DNA from: Myxococcales bacterium
GTDB taxonomy: Bacteria; Myxococcota; Myxococcia; Myxococcales; Myxococcaceae
NCBI GenBank assembly: GCA_030681895.1
Contig: JAUXRI010000040.1
Span: 1 to 55,744 of the forward strand
Length of the DNA stretch: 55,744 nucleotides
Direction of reading: 5' to 3'
In this document: positions 19,611 to 27,874 of the stretch, one piece after another
Numbering within the stretch: the stretch's first letter is position 1
Layout of the letters: every line of letters starts with the position of its first letter
Program-made: the position numbers and the translations under genes
Notes under the pieces: model-generated
Database searches by the model: none
The model's input: the letters and a program-made list of their open reading frames with translations, nothing else
Told to the model about the DNA's origin: nothing

Positions 19611-21152
19611 TCAGGAGCTCTTCAGCGACCGCCGCGGCACGTCGGCCTCGACGAAGATGCGCAGGAGATCGGCGTCGAGCTGTCCGCTCTTCGACTCCAT
19701 GTGCAGAATGTCGAGCGCCTTCTCGTGCGGCACGGCCTTCTTGTACGGGCGGTCGCTCGCAGTGAGCGCGTCGTAGATGTCCGAGATGGCCATCATCTTC
19801 GACTGCGGAGGAATGCGCTCGGCGGCGAGCGCGCGCGGGTAGCCCTTGCCGTCGAGCTTCTCGTGATGCGCGTAGGCAATCTCGGGCACGCGCTTGAGCA
19901 CCCGCGTCCACGGGATCTGCGAGAGGAACTTGAAGGTGTGGGTGACGTGCGACTCGATCTCCCGCCGCTCCGTCGCCGACAACGAGCCGCGCGGAATCGA
20001 CAGCACCTGAATCTCGTGCGCCGAGAGCACCGTCATCGGGCGATCGCGCGAGTCGGCGAAGGCGACCTCACCGAGGCCCGCCAGTTTCTCGAACCCGCCC
20101 TGGGCCAGCACCGTCGGCTTGTTGCAGGCGACGATGAACTCGAGCGCGTCGTCGAGCTCCTTGAGCTCCTTCACCAGCCGCGCGTCTTCCTCCAGGTCGA
20201 TCGAGTCCATCTCGCGATCGCCGCGCAGCTTCACCATCTCGAGCCGGCGACGCATCGAGGCGAGCTGCCGGTCCTTGCGGGCCAGCTCGAAGCGCTGACG
20301 AATCTGGTCGAACTCGGAGGGGTAGAGCTTCTCGGCCTTCACCAGCACCGGCTCGCGCACGCCGATCTTCCCGAAGTCGTGGAGCAGCGAGGCGTAGCGG
20401 ATCTCCTGGATCTGCTCGTGCGTGAAGCTGGTGCCGCGCCACGGACCCGAGGTCGACAGCTCGGTCGCCTGGGCGAGCCCGACCGTCAGCGAGGCCACCC
20501 GGCCCGAGTGACCAGCCGTCGTCGGATCTCGCGACTCGATGGCCATCACCGACGCCTGCACGAAGCCCTCGAAGAGCCGGCTGATCTCTTCGTGCAGCAT
20601 TGCGTTTTCGATGGCCTGCGCCGCCTGCCCACCGAGCGCGAGCAGCAGCTCTTCGTCTTCGGCGTCGAAGGTGCCGTCGTGCGCGTTGAGGGCCTGAATG
20701 ACGCCGGTGATGTCGCCGCGCGTGTCGCGCATGGGCACGCAGAGAATGCTCTTGGTGCGGTACTCGTTCTTGACGTCGAACTCGCGGTTGAAGCGCGCGT
20801 CGTCGTAGGCGTCCTTGATGTTGACGACCTCGCCGCTGACCGCGACGGTGCCCGCGATGCCCTGGCCCATCGGCAGGCGGATTTCCTGATTGGCGCCCTG
20901 GGCGACCCGGCTCCACAGCTCGTTGCGGGCGCGGTCGACGATGAAGAGGCTGCAGCGATCGGCTTCGACGACGCGGGTCGCCTCTTTGAGAATGAGCGGC
21001 AGCAGCGTGTCGAGGTTGCGCTGGGCCGTCATCGCCTTGGCCACCTCGAGGATGGAGGACAGCTTGCCCATGCGCCTCAGCGCGATGCCCATCGGCGAGA
21101 GGGTCGGAGCGGTGGTTTCGTCTGAGGGTTTGTCGGAGGGGCTGGTAGACAC
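19611..21152 (-). CDS. GAF/HD-GYP domain protein, probable cyclic-di-GMP phosphodiesterase
   Basis: 513 aa from GTG; Met21 (21092) is an alternative start. A GAF domain occupies about residues 35-185. The HD-GYP domain follows, with His215, the HD pair His258-Asp259 in LLHDFGKIG, then HHEKLDGKGYP (429-439) and SDIYDALTASDRPYK. HD-GYP enzymes hydrolyse cyclic di-GMP to pGpG or GMP. The key metal ligands appear intact, so activity is likely. An oddity is about 110-120 extra, charged residues (roughly 272-388) between the HD half and the SATERREIESH helix, where the family normally has a short link. Its GTG lies only 8 bp from the ATG of the divergent lipoprotein gene. Confidence 0.9.
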   Translation of the reverse strand: MSTSPSDKPSDETTAPTLSPMGIALRRMGKLSSILEVAKAMTAQRNLDTLLPLILKEATRVVEADRCSLFIVDRARNELWSRVAQGANQEIRLPMGQGIAGTVAVSGEVVNIKDAYDDARFNREFDVKNEYRTKSILCVPMRDTRGDITGVIQALNAHDGTFDAEDEELLLALGGQAAQAIENAMLHEEISRLFEGFVQASVMAIESRDPTTAGHSGRVASLTVGLAQATELSTSGPWRGTSFTHEQIQEIRYASLLHDFGKIGVREPVLVKAEKLYPSEFDQIRQRFELARKDRQLASMRRRLEMVKLRGDREMDSIDLEEDARLVKELKELDDALEFIVACNKPTVLAQGGFEKLAGLGEVAFADSRDRPMTVLSAHEIQVLSIPRGSLSATERREIESHVTHTFKFLSQIPWTRVLKRVPEIAYAHHEKLDGKGYPRALAAERIPPQSKMMAISDIYDALTASDRPYKKAVPHEKALDILHMESKSGQLDADLLRIFVEADVPRRSLKSS

Positions 21153-21160
21153 GGGGCGCG

Positions 21161-22036
21161 ATGTTCCTCTGGAGAGCGAGCCTCCGCAACCGCTTCACCA
21201 TCGCGGTGTGCGTCCTGGCCATCGCCAGCGGGTGCGCGATGCAGCGTTTCCTGCGCGTCGAGGAGCGGCAGATCGACGCCCGGCTCCGCTTTTTCCTCGG
21301 CGGCGGGGGCAACTCCCTCGTGCTGACCCACGGGAAGCAGGCGTTCCTCGTCGACGCGAAGTTCGCAGGCGCGTCGAAGTCGCTGCGGCACCGAATCGAG
21401 ACCGAGCTGGAGCGCTCCGTGCGCCGGGCGCTGGTGACGCACTCGCACTTCGATCATGCCGGCGGGCTCGACGAGTTCCGCAACCTGGGGCCGGTGCTGG
21501 TGCACCCGAACGCGCGCAAGCGGCTCGAGGCTGACGGCATGCGCGCGCAGTGGGTCGACGTCGAGGGGCCGCTCGAGCTGCAGCTCGAAGACGAGATCGT
21601 GCGCGTGTGGCACCCGGGCAAAGGCCACACCGACGGCGATCTCGTCGCGTACCTCGTGCATCGCAAGCTGCTCGTGACGGGCGATCTCGTGACCGCAGAC
21701 ATGGAGCCCGTCATCGACGTCGAAGCAGGTGGCGACGTGCTCGCGTGGGCCGGCACGTTGAAGGGGCTGCTCGAGCTCGACTTCGTCACCGCGCTCCCGG
21801 GGCACGGCGCCCCCATCGGCCGCGACACGCTCGTTCGCCTGCTCGCGTACCTCACGCTGGTCGAGCATGAAGTCACCGTGGCGCAGCGGCAGGGCCTGTC
21901 GGAAGACGACGTGGTGGCGGCGGTGTCGATCGATCAGTCGCACGCGCTCGAGCCCGTGCCGTTCGCGGCGAACCGTGAGAAGACCATTCGGTTGATGGAC
22001 CGCGCGTTGCGGGCTCGACGTTCCACGAAGGAGTGA
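21161..22036 (+). CDS. Metallo-beta-lactamase-fold lipoprotein
   Basis: 291 aa. The signal ends in LAIASGC (Cys25), a lipobox. The metal site [10 protein letters not shown] (His94, His96, Asp98, His99) is followed by a His in GKGHTDGDL, an Asp in [10 protein letters not shown] and the His of [10 protein letters not shown], giving a full set of binuclear zinc ligands. The fold covers many hydrolases (lactonases, glyoxalase II-like enzymes, phosphodiesterases), and the substrate cannot be told. It is probably anchored in the outer membrane. The rpe gene starts 2 bp after its stop, so the two likely share a transcript. Its ATG is 8 bp from the divergent HD-GYP gene's start. Confidence 0.85.
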   Translation: MFLWRASLRNRFTIAVCVLAIASGCAMQRFLRVEERQIDARLRFFLGGGGNSLVLTHGKQAFLVDAKFAGASKSLRHRIETELERSVRRALVTHSHFDHAGGLDEFRNLGPVLVHPNARKRLEADGMRAQWVDVEGPLELQLEDEIVRVWHPGKGHTDGDLVAYLVHRKLLVTGDLVTADMEPVIDVEAGGDVLAWAGTLKGLLELDFVTALPGHGAPIGRDTLVRLLAYLTLVEHEVTVAQRQGLSEDDVVAAVSIDQSHALEPVPFAANREKTIRLMDRALRARRSTKE

Positions 22037-22038
22037 CG

Positions 22039-22695
22039 ATGGCGAAGACGGTGAAGGTGGCTCCTTCGATTCTCTCGGCTGACTTCGGGCGCCTGGCCGA
22101 CGAGGTGCGCGCCATCGAGCAGGCCGGCGCCGACTACGTTCACGTCGACGTGATGGACGGGCGCTTCGTGCCCAACCTCACCATCGGGCCGCTCGTCGTC
22201 GAGGCCGTGCGCAAGGCAACGACGCTGCCGCTCGACGTGCACCTGATGATCGTCGAGCCCGAGAAGTACATCGGCGACTTCGCGAAGGCCGGCGCCACCA
22301 TCATCACCGTGCACCAGGAGACGTGCCCGCACCTGCACCGCACGCTGCAGCAGATCCGCGCGGCCGGCGCGAAGCCCTCGGTGGTGCTCAACCCGTCGAC
22401 GCCACTGGTCACCCTCGAAGAGGTGCTCACCGAGGTCGATCAGGTGTTGCTGATGAGCGTGAACCCGGGCTTCGGCGGCCAGAGCTTCATCGAGGCGACG
22501 GTCGACAAGGTGAAGCGCCTGCGCGCGATGCTCGACGCGAAGGGCCTGAGCGCAGTCGACATCGAGGTCGACGGAGGCATCAACGCCGACACGGCGAAGC
22601 GGGTCGTGGCCGCCGGAGCGACGGTGCTCGTGGCCGGCAACGCCGTCTTCAAGACGCCTGACTACGCGAAGGCGATCGCCGCGCTGCGGTCGTGA
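22039..22695 (+). CDS. rpe: Ribulose-phosphate 3-epimerase
   Basis: 218 aa from ATG 22039, chosen over the upstream in-frame GTG (22033) because AAGGAG lies five bases before it. A TIM-barrel enzyme of the pentose-phosphate pathway that interconverts ribulose-5-phosphate and xylulose-5-phosphate. The markers are [21 protein letters not shown] (His35, Asp37), [16 protein letters not shown] and VDGGIN (catalytic Asp), all intact. Length is typical. It directly follows the metallo-beta-lactamase-fold lipoprotein gene and is probably co-transcribed with it. Confidence 0.96.
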   Translation: MAKTVKVAPSILSADFGRLADEVRAIEQAGADYVHVDVMDGRFVPNLTIGPLVVEAVRKATTLPLDVHLMIVEPEKYIGDFAKAGATIITVHQETCPHLHRTLQQIRAAGAKPSVVLNPSTPLVTLEEVLTEVDQVLLMSVNPGFGGQSFIEATVDKVKRLRAMLDAKGLSAVDIEVDGGINADTAKRVVAAGATVLVAGNAVFKTPDYAKAIAALRS

Positions 22696-22760
22696 TGCAA
22701 TGCGCCTGCGTGCGTTTCGTGTGCTTCAAGCAACTCGCAGCGTGATGGGAGGGCGAGCTG

Positions 22761-23681
22761 ATGGAGGCAGTGCAGACGTTTCGCTGTGAAGGCTGTGGTG
22801 CCGCGCTCTCACTCCGTGCATCGGAGCGCACGCAGGTCTGTGTGTACTGCGCGAGCCCGAACGTCGTCGCCGGCGCGCTCGACGCCACGCGGCAGGAGCC
22901 CCGCTTCTGTATTCCCCACGCGCAGGGCGAGAAGCTGGCCCGACAGGCGCTCGCCGACTGGCAGAAGAAGCTCTGGTTCTTCAGTCACCAGGGCGTTCGC
23001 CGCGCGCGCCTCGAGAACTTCAAGGGCGTGTACCTGCCCAGCGTCCTCTACAGCGCGATCGCGCGCGCGCGGTACGACGTGAGCATCGGTGAGGAGTACT
23101 ACGTCACCGAGACCTACACGACGACCGAGAACGGGAAGACCGTCACCCGAACTCGTCAGGTGAAGAAGCACGAGTGGGTTGCGCTCTCGGGCGAGTACGA
23201 CGCCTACGCGACAGACCTCGTCGTCAGCGCGAGCAGCGGCATTCCCAACGATGAGCTCGAGGCGATCGAGCCGTTCGACTTCAAGGGCCTGCGTCGCTAC
23301 TCGCCTGGCCTCGTCGCCGGCTGGCCCGTCGAGACGCCGTCGCGGAGTGAGAGCGACTGTCTCGGGCTGGCGCGCGCCGAGCTCCAGGGCGTCGTGGACA
23401 GCCGGCTCCAGCAGTTCATGCCGGGCGACACGTTCTCGGACCTCACGTCGACGACGCGCATCGAGCACGAGAGCGCCACCGCGTTGTTGGTTCCGCTCTG
23501 GGTATTGGCCCTCAAGTACGACGAGAAGAAGCCGGCGCTGCGCGTGTTGATCAACGGTCAGACCGGCAAGACGTCCGCAAAGGTGCCGCTGTCGTGGCCG
23601 CGCCTCATCATCGCGGCCGTGCTGCTGGTCGCGCTGCTCGTCCTCGTGGGCTTTGGCGTGCACGAGTTGGTGCAGCGATGA
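22761..23681 (+). CDS. Zinc-ribbon protein with C-terminal membrane anchor (paralogue A)
   Basis: 306 aa, AGGG/GGAG-rich leader. One zinc ribbon at the N-terminus (Cys9, Cys12, Cys27, Cys30). A long soluble region follows with KKLWFFSHQGVRRARLENF, FKGVYLPSVLYSA and a beta-rich segment. It ends with a VPLWVLALKY block, INGQTGK, PLSW and one membrane helix (about 283-303). The tail pattern, an NGQTG-like turn, Pro-x-Ser-Trp and then a helix, recurs in the next gene. The ribbon should face the cytoplasm. No enzyme motif is visible. The stop overlaps the next start as ATGA, so the two proteins are probably made together and may form a complex. Function unknown. Confidence 0.8.
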   Translation: MEAVQTFRCEGCGAALSLRASERTQVCVYCASPNVVAGALDATRQEPRFCIPHAQGEKLARQALADWQKKLWFFSHQGVRRARLENFKGVYLPSVLYSAIARARYDVSIGEEYYVTETYTTTENGKTVTRTRQVKKHEWVALSGEYDAYATDLVVSASSGIPNDELEAIEPFDFKGLRRYSPGLVAGWPVETPSRSESDCLGLARAELQGVVDSRLQQFMPGDTFSDLTSTTRIEHESATALLVPLWVLALKYDEKKPALRVLINGQTGKTSAKVPLSWPRLIIAAVLLVALLVLVGFGVHELVQR

Positions 23682-24616
23682 GGTGCACCCGCTGCCAGGC
23701 GCCGCTCGAGCACGGCGACATTCGCTGCCCGGTCTGTGCGTTCCCGTCGGAGGTCGAGGTCGCTGGCGAGGCCGCCGCGATGAAGGTGCTGCGCTGCCCC
23801 GAGTGCAACGCCGCGCTGGCCTACTCGGCCGAGAAGCAGAACGCGGCCTGCGGCTTCTGCGGCTGCGTGATGAAGGTCGAGGAGCCGGTCGACCCGATCG
23901 AGACGCCTTCGGCGCGGCTGCCGTTGCTGGTGCAGGCCGAGCAGGCCAAGGGCTCGCTTCGCCAGTGGCTGTCGACGCGGGGCTTCTTCACGCCGGGCGA
24001 TCTCGCGACCGCGGCGACCGTCGATACGATTCACCCGCTGTGGTGGGCCGCGTGGGTGTGTGACGCGAAGGCGACGGTGAGCTGGACGGCGGACTCCAAC
24101 GCCGGCAGCGGGCGAAGCGACTGGGCGCCGCACTCGGGCAAGCACACCCTCGAGTGGAGCAACCTCGTGGTCCCGGCCACGCGTGGATTGAGCGCTCATG
24201 AGACGAACGTGCTGACCGGCAGCTACGACGTCTCGCGGCTCGAGCCGGTGCCCGACGGTGCGGCGCAGGTCGAGCAGTTCGACGTGCAGCGCTCCGCGGC
24301 GCGCAAGACGGTCATCGAAGGTATCGAGCGTGACGCGGCGGAGCGGCTCAAGGGCGGCTCCATACCCGGTAACCGATTCCGGAACGTGCACGTGAGCGCA
24401 CTGCTCGAGAGGTTGACCACGCGCCGGCTCGCGTTCCCGGCGTGGGTGTTGGCGTACCGCTTCAACGGGAAGCTCTACCGGGCCGTCGTGCATGGGCAGA
24501 AGGCAGACGTCGTCATCGGCACCAGCCCCATCTCGTGGGCGAAGGTGGTGCTGGTCGGGCTCGGGGTACTCGCGGCGATCGCGTTGATCGCGGTGGCGGT
24601 GCGACAGTTCGCGTAA
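23678..24616 (+). CDS. Double zinc-ribbon protein with C-terminal membrane anchor (paralogue B)
   Basis: 312 aa, starting at the ATG that overlaps the previous stop. Two zinc ribbons: Cys3/6/17/20 and Cys40/43/58/61. The middle resembles paralogue A: RGFFTPGDL matches the ribbon-to-core link, PLWWAAWVCDAK matches the beta core, and FPAWVLAYRFN, HGQKAD, PISW and a final helix (about 288-308) match A's tail. The two genes therefore look like an old tandem duplication that diverged. Likely a membrane-tethered cytoplasmic protein. I recognise no named family beyond the ribbons. Confidence 0.8.
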   Translation: MRCTRCQAPLEHGDIRCPVCAFPSEVEVAGEAAAMKVLRCPECNAALAYSAEKQNAACGFCGCVMKVEEPVDPIETPSARLPLLVQAEQAKGSLRQWLSTRGFFTPGDLATAATVDTIHPLWWAAWVCDAKATVSWTADSNAGSGRSDWAPHSGKHTLEWSNLVVPATRGLSAHETNVLTGSYDVSRLEPVPDGAAQVEQFDVQRSAARKTVIEGIERDAAERLKGGSIPGNRFRNVHVSALLERLTTRRLAFPAWVLAYRFNGKLYRAVVHGQKADVVIGTSPISWAKVVLVGLGVLAAIALIAVAVRQFA

Positions 24617-24859
24617 CGTGTGGTGCGCTCGGTTTCGCGCTCCCGTGACGAGATGGCGTTCAACCGGAGCCGAACGCGGGAGCGTCGGCCTGTCTGTTCG
24701 AGGCGACTCTTCCGCACGCAGGGTTCGCGATCACCCGCGCGAGGCCACGCAGAGTTTTCGCGCCGGCGGGCGGCCGTGCCCTGCAGCCGATGGCCCGGCT
24801 GATGCTTCATCTCCTCATCTGCCTCGGGCGCCGCACCGGCCCTCGTTCTGGAGACCGTC

Positions 24860-25309
24860 ATGAAAGCCAGTCGCGTGATGACGAAGGATGTCACCTGCAT
24901 CACCCCTGACTTCGGTCTCGATCGCGCGTGGTCGCTGATGAGGAAGCTGAACGTGCGGCACCTGCCCATCGTCTTCTCAGGGAAGCTGGTTGGCATTCTG
25001 TCGGACCGCGATCTGCTGGTCCGCGCGCTCCAGGTCGAAGGTGGGGCGCTGACCTTCCCGCCGCTCGCGGTTGGCGAAGCCATGACGCCGCACCCCATTA
25101 CCTGTCAGCAGGCGACGCCTGTCTCGAAGCTCGCCTCGCTCATGCTCGAGCACCGCATCGACTCGATCCCCATCGTCAGCACGCGCGACGATCTCATCGG
25201 CCTCGTCACGTCGACCGATCTGATCGAGCTGCTCACGTCACCTGACACCATCACCGACGAGTTGCCGTTCACGTTTGCCCTCAAGAAGGGCGAGGCGGCG
25301 GCGGCCTGA
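24860..25309 (+). CDS. CBS-pair domain protein
   Basis: 149 aa; GGAG lies seven bases before the ATG. Two CBS motifs fill the protein: MTKDVTCITPD to GILSDRDLL, and MTPHPITCQ to GLVTSTDLIELL. Stand-alone CBS pairs bind adenosine nucleotides and act as energy or redox sensors on partner proteins. The partner is unknown. A 243-bp stretch upstream (24617-24859) has no convincing gene or RNA. The stop codon abuts the stop of the convergent glycosyltransferase gene with no base between. Confidence 0.9.
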   Translation: MKASRVMTKDVTCITPDFGLDRAWSLMRKLNVRHLPIVFSGKLVGILSDRDLLVRALQVEGGALTFPPLAVGEAMTPHPITCQQATPVSKLASLMLEHRIDSIPIVSTRDDLIGLVTSTDLIELLTSPDTITDELPFTFALKKGEAAAA

Positions 25310-26923
25310 TCACTCCAGCAGCCCGTGCTTCACCAGCCAGGTCGCGATGAAGCCGGCCACCCACGGCTCCCGAGGGCCCAGCGTCGACTCGAGCTGGCCG
25401 ACGAGCTCTTTCCAGGTGCGCGGCACGTCGCAGAACACGAGCGCGCGTCTCACGTCGTCGTCCGAGAGCAGCGTGCCGAGCTCGGGGTAGATGACCCAGG
25501 GTTGCCCGGCCGAGCGACTGAAGCTGGTGCGGGTCAGTGGTCTCGTTTCATCCATGCGTGGCGCCGTCGGGAAGTGGCCAAAGGCCCGCGCGAAGTCGAG
25601 GCGGAGCGGGTGTGGCGTCGCGGTCGCCGTGAACGGTCGAGCGGCCAGCTCCTTCCACGTCGCCTCGAGCTGGCGCACGACGACCTTCCAGTCGTAGCGC
25701 TCCTTCGCGCGAGCGCGAGCGGTGCGGCCCAGCCGTTCGCGGAGCGGCGCGTCTCGAACGAGCTCCTCCAGCGATGACACCAGGTGCCTCAGGTCGACCT
25801 CGACGCTCTGGCCCAGCACGAGATGGAGCGGGCGCTCGTAGAGCAGCGGCCCGAGCTCCGACAGCTGCGTCCAGTCGACGCCCAGCCGCGTCGTGACTCG
25901 CCGGCCGACCTCGTCGTCGACGGTGTCCTTGTAGCCATCGAAGTCCGACGCCACGACGGGCACGCCGGCCGCGAGCGCTTCGATCACCGACTGGCCGAAC
26001 GTCTCCTGCAGGTTGTCGACGGGCGATACGAAGACGTCGGCGGCCGACAGCAGCACACGCTTCTCGGCGTCGGCGAAGTCGACCTTCAGCGTCACGCGAT
26101 CGTCGATCTTCAGCACCTTCGACCACAGCCCCAGCATCTCGGGCGTCTTCGTGCCCTGCCTCGCGCCCGCGAGCACCAGGTGCACGTCGAGCTTCTTCTC
26201 GTGCACGAGGGTCGCGAAGGCCTGGAGCAACGGGAAGGCGTCGAGCTTGTCGTACTCGGTGAAGCGGGCGAGCGTGAGCAGCACCACGCGGCCGGTCGGC
26301 AACCCGAGCGCAGCGCGGGCCTCGGCCTTCGACATCGGAGTGAGCGCGTCGACGTCGACGCCAAGCGGAACGTGCGGCAGGTTCCACCGGGGAATCGGAG
26401 TCGAGAGCCCTCGCGCGACGAGCCCGGCTTCCACGTCGTCGAAGCACACCTCGAGCGCGCGCCGGCCCACGGTGCTGGAGCAGAAGATGGCGTCGGTCGC
26501 CGCCGGAGGAATCAGCGGCCAGCGCGCGAGCTCCTGGTGCAGGCGCGGGTAGCTCAACGAGTGCGTCTGGCCCGTCACGGGCGTGGCCTTCGTCGCGTAG
26601 CGGTTCCGCAGGGCCACGAGATCGAACAGGCGCTCCACGTGCGACGGGTGGTGAAGCACGTCGATGGCGCCCTCTTTCAACAGCGCGGGGAGCTGGAACA
26701 CGTGGGCGGCGCCGACGCGGCCTGGCGGCAGCTCCCACCTGTCGAAGAGCCCCTGGAGCGGCGGCAGGTCGGCGTCTTCTCCGGCCACCATCACCACGCG
26801 CTCGAAGCTGCCGTGCCTGGCGAGCGCCTCGAGCAGTGCCGCGTTGGCGACCGTGCGCCCGACGAGCACGCCACCCGGGTGGGTCCACGTGCCTGGGACT
26901 GCGAGGGCCGCGAGCGTGCGCAT
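25310..26923 (-). CDS. Glycosyltransferase, family GT4-like (GT-B fold)
   Basis: 537 aa. The C-terminal half carries the GT-B donor-site signature ETFGQSVIEALAAGVPVVAS (EX7E) within FVSPVDNLQETFG. The block VVLLTLARFTEYDKLD is the usual start of the GT1/GT4 domain. The N-terminal half has the loosely conserved acceptor fold with HHPSHVERL. The C-terminal ~120 residues extend past the glycosyltransferase core and have no recognised domain. Sugar and acceptor are unknown; no polysaccharide cluster surrounds it. No signal or membrane span, so a cytoplasmic or peripheral enzyme. Confidence 0.87.
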   Translation of the reverse strand: MRTLAALAVPGTWTHPGGVLVGRTVANAALLEALARHGSFERVVMVAGEDADLPPLQGLFDRWELPPGRVGAAHVFQLPALLKEGAIDVLHHPSHVERLFDLVALRNRYATKATPVTGQTHSLSYPRLHQELARWPLIPPAATDAIFCSSTVGRRALEVCFDDVEAGLVARGLSTPIPRWNLPHVPLGVDVDALTPMSKAEARAALGLPTGRVVLLTLARFTEYDKLDAFPLLQAFATLVHEKKLDVHLVLAGARQGTKTPEMLGLWSKVLKIDDRVTLKVDFADAEKRVLLSAADVFVSPVDNLQETFGQSVIEALAAGVPVVASDFDGYKDTVDDEVGRRVTTRLGVDWTQLSELGPLLYERPLHLVLGQSVEVDLRHLVSSLEELVRDAPLRERLGRTARARAKERYDWKVVVRQLEATWKELAARPFTATATPHPLRLDFARAFGHFPTAPRMDETRPLTRTSFSRSAGQPWVIYPELGTLLSDDDVRRALVFCDVPRTWKELVGQLESTLGPREPWVAGFIATWLVKHGLLE

Positions 26924-26986
26924 GGTCGCCGAGTAGACCCCGAAGTCTCCCCAAAGGGCGACGGCGAAGTAGGGTGTCGTTCCACG

Positions 26987-27769
26987 ATGATCTCCGTTCG
27001 GTCCCGAGTGTTGGCGGCGCTGCTCCTGGTGGCGGGCTGTGACGACGCGCCTGCTTCGCCCGGGCCCGACGCGGCAGAGGAGAAGGACGCCTCCTCGAAG
27101 CCCGACGTCGCGAGCGTGCTCGGCGCGCTGACCGCGAAGACGCCAGCCACCCGCCCCGAGAAAGACGGCAAGCGCCGCCCGAAGTCGATCCTGCTCGCCG
27201 AGACGCGAGAGCTCGTTCAGTGGCGCGTCGCCGATGGCTTCCTCGAGCGCGCCGACATCATCGAGCTGGCGATGGGCGCCGCCGATGGCCGCGAGTCACT
27301 GCGCAGCGAGGTCGAGAAGGTCGTCGACGAAGAGCTGGCGGCCCACCAGAAGCGCGAAGCCGACTGGAAGTTCCTCACCGCGCCCGATCGCCTCGCCCGC
27401 GCCTTCGCCGCCCTCGAGAAGGACAAGGTCATCGCGCGTGAGCGCTTCTCGGACTGCCGGAAGTGCGGCGTCGCCGACATGAAGCTGCTGCGCGAAGACC
27501 TGCTCGAGAAGGGCCGCCGGGCTGACGGGTACGTCTTCTTCACCGATCAAGACGCTGACGGCGTGTCGAAGGCCGGCGAGCTGGTGCTCGAGTACGGCAG
27601 CTTCCGTGAAGACGACGAGGCCACCGAGCGCATCGCAGAGAAGGTCGCCGAGGTGCTGCGCGCGCAGGGCCTGACGGTGGTGCCCGAGACCGACGAAGAG
27701 AAGTCGTCGTACCTCGTGCTGACCGGCCTCGACTGGCAGAAGCGCCGATTCACGCGCCCGCCGCGTTGA
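26987..27769 (+). CDS. Lipoprotein with C-terminal DUF6891-like region
   Basis: 260 aa from ATG 26987. The frame is open upstream, but that part is the shadow of the glycosyltransferase gene. The signal LLLVAGC gives a lipobox at about residue 18. After a Pro/Ala/Asp/Lys-rich linker, a helical region begins near residue 65. The segment RRADGYVFFTDQDADG to LVLEYGSF resembles the DUF6891 family as I remember it; this needs a profile search. Two Cys (DCRKCG) form a possible disulfide. Role unknown. Divergent from the glycosyltransferase gene, 63 bp apart. Confidence 0.75.
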   Translation: MISVRSRVLAALLLVAGCDDAPASPGPDAAEEKDASSKPDVASVLGALTAKTPATRPEKDGKRRPKSILLAETRELVQWRVADGFLERADIIELAMGAADGRESLRSEVEKVVDEELAAHQKREADWKFLTAPDRLARAFAALEKDKVIARERFSDCRKCGVADMKLLREDLLEKGRRADGYVFFTDQDADGVSKAGELVLEYGSFREDDEATERIAEKVAEVLRAQGLTVVPETDEEKSSYLVLTGLDWQKRRFTRPPR

Positions 27770-27874
27770 GCACGCGCAGCGTCGCCCCTCCGCACCGGGT
27801 CCGGAAACGACGACGCCGGCGTGACGCCCCGAAGGGAATCGCGCCGGCGGCGGGTGTTGCAGGAGCAGCGAACG

